DNA from: Novosphingobium sp. CF614
GTDB lineage: Bacteria > Pseudomonadota > Alphaproteobacteria > Sphingomonadales > Sphingomonadaceae
Length of the DNA stretch: 64,000 nucleotides
Direction: 5' to 3'
Assembly (NCBI RefSeq): GCF_900113255.1
Contig: NZ_FOOR01000018.1
Coordinates: 1 to 64,000, forward strand
Under the pieces are notes generated by a model. That model searched no databases and had not been told where the DNA came from. It saw nothing but the letters and a program-made list of their open reading frames with translations. This document shows, piece by piece, positions 33,641 through 42,053 of this stretch (positions are counted from its first letter, which is position 1; each line of letters starts with the position of its first letter). A program made the position numbers and the translations under genes.

Positions 33641-36499
33641 TCAAGCCTTCTGCTTGCGACGGAGTTCGGAACGGACGGAAAGGCTGAGCGCGTCGGCTAC
33701 GAGCGCCGCCTGTTCGGCGGTGTGGCGCTTGGCGAGGCCGGTGGCGGGCGAGGCCGCCGCGTTGCGGCCGGCATAGCGCGGGCGCGGGTTCTTGATGCCG
33801 GCCTCCTTGGCGGCTTCCTCTATCTGCGATTCGATGAAGAACCAGGCGCCGTTGTTGCGCGGTTCTTCCTGGCACCAGACGATTTCCTCCAGGTTGGTCA
33901 TCCGGCTGAGGCGCAGCGCCAGCGGCTCGCCCGGGAAGGGGTAGAGCTGTTCCAGGCGGATGATCTGCACATCGTCGATCTCGGCCGCGTCGCGTGCCTC
34001 GAACAAGTCGTAGGCGACCTTGCCCGAACACAGGATGACCTTCCGGGTGTCCTTGTCCGCCGCCGGACGGATATCGGACAGGATGCGGAAGAAGTGGCCT
34101 TCGCCGACAAAGTCCGAAGCGCGCGATTTCGCCATCGGATGGCGCAGCAGCGACTTGGGCGTCATGATGACGAGCGGCTTGCGGAACGGGCGGTGCATCT
34201 GCCGGCGCAGTACGTGGAAGTAGTTGGCCGGGCTGGTGATGTTGCAGACCTGGATATTGTCCTGCGCGCAAAGCTGCAGGAAGCGTTCGAGGCGGGCCGA
34301 GGAATGTTCCGGACCCTGCCCTTCGTACCCGTGGGGCAGCAGCAGGACGAGGCCGTTGGCGCGCAGCCACTTGGCCTCGGCGGCGGCGACGTACTGATCG
34401 ATGATGATCTGCGCGCCGTTGGCGAAATCGCCGAACTGGGCTTCCCACAGCACCAGCGTCTTGGGATCGGCGCTGGCATAGCCGTATTCGAAGCCGAGCA
34501 CGCCATATTCGGACAGCGTCGAATCCAGCACTTCGAAGCGGCCGTGCGGCAGGGTCGAGAGCGGCACGTACTTGTGTTCATCGTTCTGGTCGACCCAGAC
34601 CGCGTGACGCTGGCTGAAGGTGCCGCGCCCGCAGTCCTGGCCGGAGAGACGCACCGCGTACCCTTCTGAGCACAGCGAACCGAAGGCGAGCGCCTCGGCG
34701 GTGGCCCAGTCGAAGCCTTCGCCAGTCTTGAACATCTCGCGCTTGGCATCGATCACGCGGCCCAGCGTCTTGTGGATGGTCAGGTCCTCGGGCGGCGCGG
34801 TCAGCACGCGGCCGAGGCTGTCGAACAGCTTGGCCTCGATGCCGGTGTGGACGTTGCGCCGCGCGGTCTCGGGATCGGCGGGCTTGTTGAAGCCGCTCCA
34901 CTGGCCGCCGAACCAGTCGGCCTGGTTCGACTTGTAGGTCTTGGCCGCTTCGAACTGCTCTTCCAGGTAGGCGTTGAACGCGGCTTCGGTCTCGGTCAGG
35001 AACGCGTCGTCGATCACGCCTTCGGCCTTGAGCCGGGCGGCGTAGATCTGGCTGACGGGCGGATGCTTGCGGATCTGCGCGTACATCAGCGGCTGCGTGA
35101 AACTCGGCTCGTCGCCCTCGTTGTGGCCGAAGCGGCGATAGCACCACATGTCGATCACGATATCGCGGCCGAACGTCTGGCGGTAATCGATGGCCAGCTT
35201 GCAGGCGAAAGTCACCGCCGCCGGATCATCGCCGTTGACGTGCAGCACCGGCGCCTGGACGCCCTTGGCGACGTCCGAGGGATAGGGCGAGTTGCGCGCG
35301 AACTGCGGGCTGGTGGTGAAGCCGATCTGGTTGTTGATGATGAAATGCAGGCAGCCGCCGGTGTTGTAGCCGCGCACGCCGGAAAGGCCGAGGCATTCCC
35401 AGACGATGCCCTGGCCGGCGAAGGCGGCGTCGCCGTGGATCAGCACGGGTAGGACCTGCTTGTGCCTGGCGCCGGGCCCGATGTCGTCGCCGATATCGTC
35501 GGCGATGACCTGGTAGGCGCGGACCTTGCCGAGCACCACCGGGTCCACCGTTTCCAGGTGGCTGGGGTTCGGCATCAGGCTCATGTGCACTTTGACGCCG
35601 TCGAAATCGCGGTCGGTGGAGGTTCCCAGGTGATACTTGACGTCGCCCGATCCGCCGACATCCTCGGGATTGGCGGTGCCGCCCGAGAATTCGTGGAAGA
35701 TCACCTTGTAAGGCTTGGCCATGACGTTGGCGAGGACGTTGAGGCGGCCGCGATGGGCCATGCCGTAGACGATCTCCTTGACGCCGAGCTGGCCGCCGTA
35801 CTTGATGACGCTTTCCAGCGCCGGAATCATCGATTCACCGCCGTCGAGGCCGAAGCGCTTGGTGCCGACGTATTTCTTGCCCAGGAACTTCTCGTACTGC
35901 TCGCCGCGGACCACGGCGCGCAGGATCGCCTTCTTGCCTTCGGGCGTGAACTCGATCTCCTTGTCGGCGCCTTCCATGCGGTCCTGCAGGAAGCGGCGCT
36001 CCTCGGTGTCGGAGATGTGCATGTATTCAAGGCCGACGGTGCCGCAGTAGTTGGCGCGCAGGATCTGCACGATGTTGCGCACCGTCGTCCATTCCAGGCC
36101 GAGGTTGCCGCCGACATAGACCGGCCGATCGAGCGCTTCGCCGGAAAAGCCGTGGTATTCCGGGGTCAGGTCCTGGGGCAGTTCGCGCTGCGAGAGGTGC
36201 AGGGGATCGAGATCGGCGGCCAGGTGCCCGCGCACGCGGTAGGTGCGGATCAGCAGCATGGCGCGGATCGAATCGGCGGCCGCCACTTCCACGCGGGCGG
36301 CGTCGACCTTGAAGCCTGCCCGCTTCGCGGCGCTTTCGATCCCGGCCTTGAGCGTCGTGGGGTCAAGCCCCTGGGTCCAGTCATCCTCGAACTCGGCGCC
36401 GACGCGGGGCCAGTTGCTGCGCTGCCAGCTGGGGCCGGGCTGCGGGCCGCCTCCGTTCAATTCGGAGTCGGGAGTGAAATCGAAGCTTTCGTCGCCCAT
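33641..36499 (-). CDS. odhA: 2-oxoglutarate dehydrogenase E1
   Basis: This thiamine-diphosphate enzyme decarboxylates 2-oxoglutarate and succinylates E2. The 952-residue length is normal. Visible parts are the N-terminal LRANYCGTVGLEYMHISDTE, the ThDP/metal motif GDAAFAGQGIVWECLGLSGV, RRFGHNEGDEPSFTQPLMY, and the C-terminal transketolase-like part with LLPHGYEGQGPEHSSARLER. It begins the odhA-odhB-lpd set. Tandem 18-base repeats lie 104-139 bases upstream and may bind a regulator. Confidence 0.97.
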   Translation of the reverse strand: MGDESFDFTPDSELNGGGPQPGPSWQRSNWPRVGAEFEDDWTQGLDPTTLKAGIESAAKRAGFKVDAARVEVAAADSIRAMLLIRTYRVRGHLAADLDPLHLSQRELPQDLTPEYHGFSGEALDRPVYVGGNLGLEWTTVRNIVQILRANYCGTVGLEYMHISDTEERRFLQDRMEGADKEIEFTPEGKKAILRAVVRGEQYEKFLGKKYVGTKRFGLDGGESMIPALESVIKYGGQLGVKEIVYGMAHRGRLNVLANVMAKPYKVIFHEFSGGTANPEDVGGSGDVKYHLGTSTDRDFDGVKVHMSLMPNPSHLETVDPVVLGKVRAYQVIADDIGDDIGPGARHKQVLPVLIHGDAAFAGQGIVWECLGLSGVRGYNTGGCLHFIINNQIGFTTSPQFARNSPYPSDVAKGVQAPVLHVNGDDPAAVTFACKLAIDYRQTFGRDIVIDMWCYRRFGHNEGDEPSFTQPLMYAQIRKHPPVSQIYAARLKAEGVIDDAFLTETEAAFNAYLEEQFEAAKTYKSNQADWFGGQWSGFNKPADPETARRNVHTGIEAKLFDSLGRVLTAPPEDLTIHKTLGRVIDAKREMFKTGEGFDWATAEALAFGSLCSEGYAVRLSGQDCGRGTFSQRHAVWVDQNDEHKYVPLSTLPHGRFEVLDSTLSEYGVLGFEYGYASADPKTLVLWEAQFGDFANGAQIIIDQYVAAAEAKWLRANGLVLLLPHGYEGQGPEHSSARLERFLQLCAQDNIQVCNITSPANYFHVLRRQMHRPFRKPLVIMTPKSLLRHPMAKSRASDFVGEGHFFRILSDIRPAADKDTRKVILCSGKVAYDLFEARDAAEIDDVQIIRLEQLYPFPGEPLALRLSRMTNLEEIVWCQEEPRNNGAWFFIESQIEEAAKEAGIKNPRPRYAGRNAAASPATGLAKRHTAEQAALVADALSLSVRSELRRKQKA

Positions 36500-36602
36500 C
36501 GGAAAATACCTTTCCGCGCCGGAACAGGTGGTCCGACGCCATCGAGCATTCGCGGCGGTCCTCAGGGTCCCCGGGGAGGACTAGACCCGAAATCCGTCAG
36601 AG

Positions 36603-36638
36603 TCGTCAAAGTACAGTGTGTCGTCAGAGTACAGTGTA
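36603..36638. repeat. Two tandem 18-base repeats upstream of odhA
   Basis: TCGTCAAAGTACAGTGTG (36603-36620) is followed directly by TCGTCAGAGTACAGTGTA (36621-36638), with two differences, and a partial copy TCCGTCAGAG precedes them. They lie in the 211-base gap between sucD and odhA, a plausible operator position for odhA. The rest of the gap shows nothing else. Confidence 0.6.
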
Positions 36639-36710
36639 CGTACAATAATGTCTTTGCCGGGGCGGGCACGCCTTCGATGCGGCACCGAAGGCTTAGCCGC
36701 CCCGATCACT

Positions 36711-37601
36711 TTACGCGAGTTCCTTCAGCAGGCCCTCGAGTGTCACGCCCAGCTCCGAGGGAGAGGGGGAGACACGGATGCCGGCTTCTTCCATCGCCGC
36801 GATCTTGTCCTCGGCGCCGCCCTGGCCGCCCGAGACGATCGCGCCGGCATGGCCCATGCGCCGTCCCGGAGGGGCAGTGCGGCCGGCGATGAAGCCGACC
36901 ATCGGCTTCTTGCGGCCGCGCTTGGCCTCGTCCTTGAGGAACTGCGCGGCCTCTTCCTCGGCGCTGCCGCCGATCTCGCCGATCATGATGATCGACGTGG
37001 TCGCATCGTCGGCCAGGAACAGTTCGAGCACGTCGATGAAGTTGGTGCCGTTCACCGGGTCGCCGCCGATGCCCACCGCGGTGGTCTGGCCGAGCCCGGC
37101 ATTGGTGGTCTGGAACACGGCCTCATACGTGAGCGTGCCCGAACGGCTGACGACGCCGACCGAACCCTTCGAGAAGATGTTGCCGGGCATGATGCCGATC
37201 TTGCACTCGTTCGGCGTCAGCACGCCGGGGCAGTTCGGGCCGATCAGGCGCGACTTGCTGCCGCTGAGCGCGCGCTTGACGCGCACCATGTCGAGCACCG
37301 GGATGCCTTCGGTGATGCAGACGATCAGTTCCATCTCGGCATCGATCGCCTCCAGGATCGAATCGGCGGCGAACGGCGGCGGCACGTAGATGCACGAAGC
37401 GGTGGCGCCGGTCCTGGCCTTGGCCTCGGCCACGGTATCGAAGACCGGCAGGCCGATGCACTCGGTGCCGCCCTTGCCGGGGGTGACGCCGCCGACCATC
37501 TGCGTGCCGTAATCGAGCGCGGCCTGGGTGTGGAACATGCCGGTGGAGCCGGTCATGCCCTGGGTGATGACCTTGGTGTTCTTGTCTATGAGGATGGACA
37601 T
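36711..37601 (-). CDS. sucD: Succinyl-CoA synthetase alpha subunit
   Basis: SucD with SucC makes ATP or GTP from succinyl-CoA. The ATG at 37601 (GGAG upstream) gives 296 residues, the family length; the frame is open further upstream but only over vapC. The CoA-binding Rossmann part has [21 protein letters not shown] split around the active loop, [20 protein letters not shown], and the phosphorylated His in [17 protein letters not shown]. The beta-subunit gene sucC is not beside it, which is unusual outside some alphaproteobacteria. Confidence 0.95.
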   Translation of the reverse strand: MSILIDKNTKVITQGMTGSTGMFHTQAALDYGTQMVGGVTPGKGGTECIGLPVFDTVAEAKARTGATASCIYVPPPFAADSILEAIDAEMELIVCITEGIPVLDMVRVKRALSGSKSRLIGPNCPGVLTPNECKIGIMPGNIFSKGSVGVVSRSGTLTYEAVFQTTNAGLGQTTAVGIGGDPVNGTNFIDVLELFLADDATTSIIMIGEIGGSAEEEAAQFLKDEAKRGRKKPMVGFIAGRTAPPGRRMGHAGAIVSGGQGGAEDKIAAMEEAGIRVSPSPSELGVTLEGLLKELA

Positions 37602-37614
37602 GTCTGCTCCCGGT

Positions 37615-38040
37615 TCAATGGGCGAAAGGAAGGAAGGGGTTGACCACGGTGACCTCACCATAGCGCTGCCCGTGGTTGAGATCTTCGGTATAGAGCGTGC
37701 GCGCACCGGCGCGGCGGGCAGCGGCAACGATCAGCCCGTCAAGGAAGTCGATCTTGAAGCGCAGGCCCAGGTCCAGGCCCTCCATGACCAGGACGTCGTC
37801 GGCGCCGATTACCGGGGAGGCGCGCAAATCGTTTAGCCATTCGCGGACGGTGTCGGGCGAAAGCCCCGGCTTGCGTTTGCGGGTGGTCGAATTGACGAAT
37901 TCGACCATGACTTGCGTTGAAATCGCGAATCGCTCGCGCGCGATGAGGTCCGAAGCGATCTTGCGCTTCCACTCTTCGTCGTGCTTGGGGTAGGCCGCGT
38001 AGACGAGGACGTTGGTGTCGAGGAAGGTTTCGGCGAGCAT
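37615..38040 (-). CDS. vapC: PIN-domain toxin of VapC type
   Basis: VapC toxins are Mg-dependent RNases of type II toxin-antitoxin pairs. The 141-residue protein starts with [11 protein letters not shown] (first catalytic Asp at residue 8), has an acidic residue in VMVEFVN, and ends the active site with [20 protein letters not shown] and DLNHGQRYG. Its ATG overlaps the antitoxin stop by one base (TGATG), so the two are translated together. The sucD ATG follows 13 bases after the stop, which puts the toxin pair inside a TCA-cycle transcription unit. Confidence 0.9.
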   Translation of the reverse strand: MLAETFLDTNVLVYAAYPKHDEEWKRKIASDLIARERFAISTQVMVEFVNSTTRKRKPGLSPDTVREWLNDLRASPVIGADDVLVMEGLDLGLRFKIDFLDGLIVAAARRAGARTLYTEDLNHGQRYGEVTVVNPFLPFAH

Positions 38041-38288
38041 CAGCAGTCCGCCCCCCGATCCCAAAGCGAGGCCCGGTCGAACCGAGGCGCGTCGATCGCC
38101 CGGGGGGCGTTGTTCGAACGGGCGATCATGCGCGCGATCGCGGCCCGCTGCTCTTCGCTGCGTGCGCCGACGGTTTCTTCCATGTGCTTGCGGATCAAGG
38201 CGTTCACACTGGTTTTCAGGCGCACCGCTTCGGCCCGGTATCGCGCCAGAATTTCTTCGTCGACAGCAAGGGTGATGTTCTTGGTCAT
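38040..38288 (-). CDS. vapB: Ribbon-helix-helix antitoxin of VapB type
   Basis: This 82-residue protein has a ribbon-helix-helix DNA-binding start (NITLAVDEEILARYRAEAVR, LKTSVNALIRKHME) and a C-terminal tail (APRFDRASLWDRGAD) that would wrap the toxin. As with other VapB proteins it should repress its own promoter together with VapC. The promoter would lie in the 103-base gap after mdh. Its repression might affect sucD and odhA downstream. Confidence 0.87.
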   Translation of the reverse strand: MTKNITLAVDEEILARYRAEAVRLKTSVNALIRKHMEETVGARSEEQRAAIARMIARSNNAPRAIDAPRFDRASLWDRGADC

Positions 38289-38391
38289 GGCCGAATTCCG
38301 CGGTTACACAGGATATGTGTAAATTTAGGTCTTTCACATTCCTGCGTCAACGCGACGGAAGCGTTCGCCGCTTCCGTCGCGATAGTGGGAA

Positions 38392-39393
<1,002 letters not shown>

Positions 39394-39673
39394 TCAAGGC
39401 GGCCTGCTTCATCCCGCTAAAGGCAGGCGCCGGTGTTTGCACCGCGCGCCCTACGCCCCTGCGTGCGACATTGCAACCGCGAAACGACGCATTTCGCGGC
39501 TATTGCGGCGGAAGATTCTGATAATAGTTCGCAATTGCAACAATAGATTTTTGGGCTCACCGAAACCCGAATGGAAGGCCCGCGCAGGCCCGGCGCGGCA
39601 ACGCCAACGGGACTGCTCCGGGCCTGGGAGATTGCCGGAAAGGTCGCTGGGGCCGTGCGGCGAAGGCGATTTC

Positions 39674-39850
39674 ATGCCAAGTCTTTTGAAGCGAGACTCG
39701 TCTTCTCTCGTCGTCGTTGCGAGACGGCGGAGCCGTCGAAGCAATCCAGGGCAGGGTGGGCGAGGCGCAGGATTGCTTCGATGGCTCCGGCGGCTCGCAA
39801 CGACGAAACAGGAGTAGGAACAAGAGTTCCGATCGGTCGGACCTGGTATC
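39674..39850. repeat. MITE-like intergenic repeat, copy B (with both ends)
   Basis: The element starts ATGCCAAGTC with GAAGCGAGACTC close by and ends in the diverged mirror ACCTGGTATC (39841-39850). Inside, TCGTCGTTGCGAGACGGCGG and GCAATCCAGG are mirrored by GGATTGCTTCG and GGCTCGCAACGACGA. It fills about a third of the 500-base stretch between mdh and the next gene. In the rest (39355-39673) I see no gene, only the mdh promoter region. Confidence 0.7.
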
Positions 39851-39856
39851 AGCCTG

Positions 39857-40216
39857 CTAGGGGATGAGCTCGCGCGTGCAGGCATCGGCCATCTGGCGAT
39901 CGAGCTGGCGGCAGATCGCGATCCAGCGGTCACGGCCGGCGCTGTTGCCGGCGGATTCGGCCGCTTCGGCTTCCGCCCGCGCCTTCGCGGCGGCGGCCAG
40001 GCCGAAACGGGCGAAGTGGCGCAGCGTTTCGACCAGCAGTTGTTCGTCGGCCGAAGACGCGATCAATGGCATCGCGCGGTCCCGATCCGCCGTGCACACG
40101 GCCAGGCGCACCGCGCGGCGGTTGTCGTTGACCGCGCCCAGCGGGGCCGAGGGGCACAACGCCCGCACGATCGCGGGGGTCGTTCCACCCCAGGCAGCAG
40201 CAAAACGGATTGTCAT
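39857..40216 (-). CDS. Hypothetical 119-residue protein
   Basis: I do not recognise this gene. The product has an N-terminal part without clear signal peptide and an Ala/Glu-rich helical middle (LLVETLRHFARFGLAAAAKA, RAEAEAAESAGNSAGRD), ending in RWIAICRQLDRQMADACTRE. Four cysteines are spread through the sequence. Coding character fits its neighbours. It ends next to repeat copy B and stands alone. Confidence 0.6.
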   Translation of the reverse strand: MTIRFAAAWGGTTPAIVRALCPSAPLGAVNDNRRAVRLAVCTADRDRAMPLIASSADEQLLVETLRHFARFGLAAAAKARAEAEAAESAGNSAGRDRWIAICRQLDRQMADACTRELIP

Positions 40217-40365
40217 GGTCGGGGGGCCTTTAACGTGTCAGCTGCGTATAACATCGAATTAGCCAGTGAAACTCTAAACATTCATGATAGGCTTTGGTTG
40301 CCGAAGTCTTGATTTACCCGATCGGAGTCTTTCCTGAGGCCAGGCCCTTGCAATCGTTTGACTTC

Positions 40366-41517
40366 CTAGCTTCCCGGCTGCGTGATCCAGCGGCCGGTGT
40401 TGGCGTATTCCGCTTTGATTCCTTGTGCTTCGGGCAAATTGCGGGCGCGGTAGAGCGCATCGCCGCCGCGTTCGCGCAGCTCGCTGGTGTAGAGCGGCGG
40501 CGTCCCGGTGGCGGCCGCGGCGGCGTTAACCTTTCCGGCCATCCTGGCCTGTTCCAGCGAATCGAAGACGCGCTGCACCGCTAGCGGATCAACGACCGCG
40601 TCCGGAACGGCGGATTGGCTGCGGGCATGCGGGGCGGCGACCGGTTCGCCGCCGAAATAGGCGAAGCGGAACGCCGCCGGCCTGCCGGCCTGCCCATTGA
40701 AGCTATAGAAGCGGTGCGCGCCGATGGTGCCCAGGTAATGCAGGCTCGGCGCCCAATAGGGATTGACCTGTACGGTGTGATAATGCGTCGCCAGGCCCAC
40801 GGGGATGTAGACGTAGCCAGCCAGTGCCTGGCGCGCGACGTTTTCGGCGCGGTCCCAGAACATCCGCGACGGACGGCGGGCCAGCGAACCGTCGCACGTG
40901 AACGAGAACTGGCAGCCGGTCGACCGTTCCGAGCCCTGGTAGACGACGCCGCACACGGTCTTGGGATAGGCCGGGTGGGCGACGCGGTTGAGTACCACTT
41001 GCGCCACCGCCCGCTGGCCGCCGTCGGGCTCGCTGGCGGCTTCATAATAGATCGCGGCGGTCAGGCATTGCAGCGCCCGGGTGCGGTCGACGCCGGAATT
41101 GTCGATCCGGAGTGGCCGCGCCGCCGGCCCGCCCTGGATGGCGGGGCCGGAAACGCTGTCGTCGGCGTCGAAGCGGATGCCTTCGCCCACCTGCAGCACC
41201 GGCGCTTCGGCCTCCAGGTAGTAGAACGCGGAGCCGGGAAAGCTCGCCCCGGCCTGTTCGAAGGGCATGGGTTCGACAGCGGCCTTCTGCGCCACCGCAT
41301 CGGCAATGGCGAAGCGATCCCACCCGCCGGGCGCGGCGAAGGCGGGCAGGGCGATGGCGGCCATGGCCGTCACGCCCAGTGTCCAGCGGCGCTTCAGGCG
41401 CATCGGCGGATTGCCGGCGCCGCGTGCCCTGCGTTCGAACCGGGCGGCGAAATCGCGCGGGCGCGCTTCGCACCATTCGGCCCGGAGCTGGTCAGGCAAG
41501 GCGGCGGCTGAAGGCAC
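40366..41517 (-). CDS. SleB/CwlJ-type cell wall hydrolase
   Basis: Members of Hydrolase_2 cut the glycan strands of peptidoglycan. The GTG at 41517 has AAGGGA in front and gives 383 residues. There is a basic cytoplasmic start, a membrane anchor (WTLGVTAMAAIALPAFA), a periplasmic linker, and the hydrolase domain (LQCLTAAIYYEAASEPDGGQ with the likely catalytic Glu, AVAQVVLNRVAHPAYPKTVC, CQFSFTCDG, ATHYHTVQVNPYW). In non-sporulating alphaproteobacteria these enzymes take part in wall remodelling. A shorter start at 41403 would also keep the anchor. Confidence 0.88.
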   Translation of the reverse strand: MPSAAALPDQLRAEWCEARPRDFAARFERRARGAGNPPMRLKRRWTLGVTAMAAIALPAFAAPGGWDRFAIADAVAQKAAVEPMPFEQAGASFPGSAFYYLEAEAPVLQVGEGIRFDADDSVSGPAIQGGPAARPLRIDNSGVDRTRALQCLTAAIYYEAASEPDGGQRAVAQVVLNRVAHPAYPKTVCGVVYQGSERSTGCQFSFTCDGSLARRPSRMFWDRAENVARQALAGYVYIPVGLATHYHTVQVNPYWAPSLHYLGTIGAHRFYSFNGQAGRPAAFRFAYFGGEPVAAPHARSQSAVPDAVVDPLAVQRVFDSLEQARMAGKVNAAAAATGTPPLYTSELRERGGDALYRARNLPEAQGIKAEYANTGRWITQPGS

Positions 41518-41734
41518 TCGGTCCCTTTCACGGCGTGCGGGCGCGATATCGCAGGCGTGGGCCTAACCCGCCTTGACGGGCGCCGCATCCACGCATTCCG
41601 CGCCGTCCCTATGCGGGACAGGCCGGGCACCTAAACCTAATGCCTTAAAAATTCGCGGACCGCCGCCTTTCGCATGCCTGGTCCGCTCGCCCGCGCTTGT
41701 CCGAAGCCCGGCACGATGCTTCGCGGCGGCGAAG

Positions 41735-42037
41735 TCAGGCTCGCCGCGTTCCCTTGAGTTCCATCGTGCCGAACATCCCGGCCTTGACCGTGCCGGTGAT
41801 CGCATCGCCTTCGACGGTCGCGGTGCATTCGAGGTCCATCGGCATCGGCATGGTCATCTTCATCCGCCAGGTCAGCCGGTTGCCGGAGATCCGGCCATCG
41901 ATGACCTCCATCGAGCCGAGATCGCCGGCGATGTTGCCGGTGAAGCCGCCCGCTTCACCGGGCACCACGGTCAGCACGCCCGCCTGGTTCCCCAGCGGGG
42001 TCTTCGTAACGCAATCGTAAGTGCCGCCTGGGGACAT
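41735..42037 (-). CDS. Small hypothetical beta-rich protein
   Basis: The ATG at 42037 gives 100 residues; an upstream extension to 42151 runs over the end of the peptidase gene and is basic and unlikely. The sequence is built from short strands (GTYDCVTKTPLGNQAGVLTV, GFTGNIAGDLGSMEVIDG, RLTWRMKMTMPMPMDLECTA, ITGTVKAGMFGTMELKGTRR). This is a lipocalin-like or immunoglobulin-like pattern seen in uncharacterised sphingomonad proteins. It follows the M16 peptidase with a short gap and may share its transcript. Confidence 0.75.
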   Translation of the reverse strand: MSPGGTYDCVTKTPLGNQAGVLTVVPGEAGGFTGNIAGDLGSMEVIDGRISGNRLTWRMKMTMPMPMDLECTATVEGDAITGTVKAGMFGTMELKGTRRA

Positions 42038-42053
42038 TCCGCAACTCCTCCGG

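Noticed and set aside
36603..36638. CRISPR-like repeats
   Set aside because: Only two direct units without spacers and no cas genes nearby, so this is not a CRISPR array. None was seen elsewhere.
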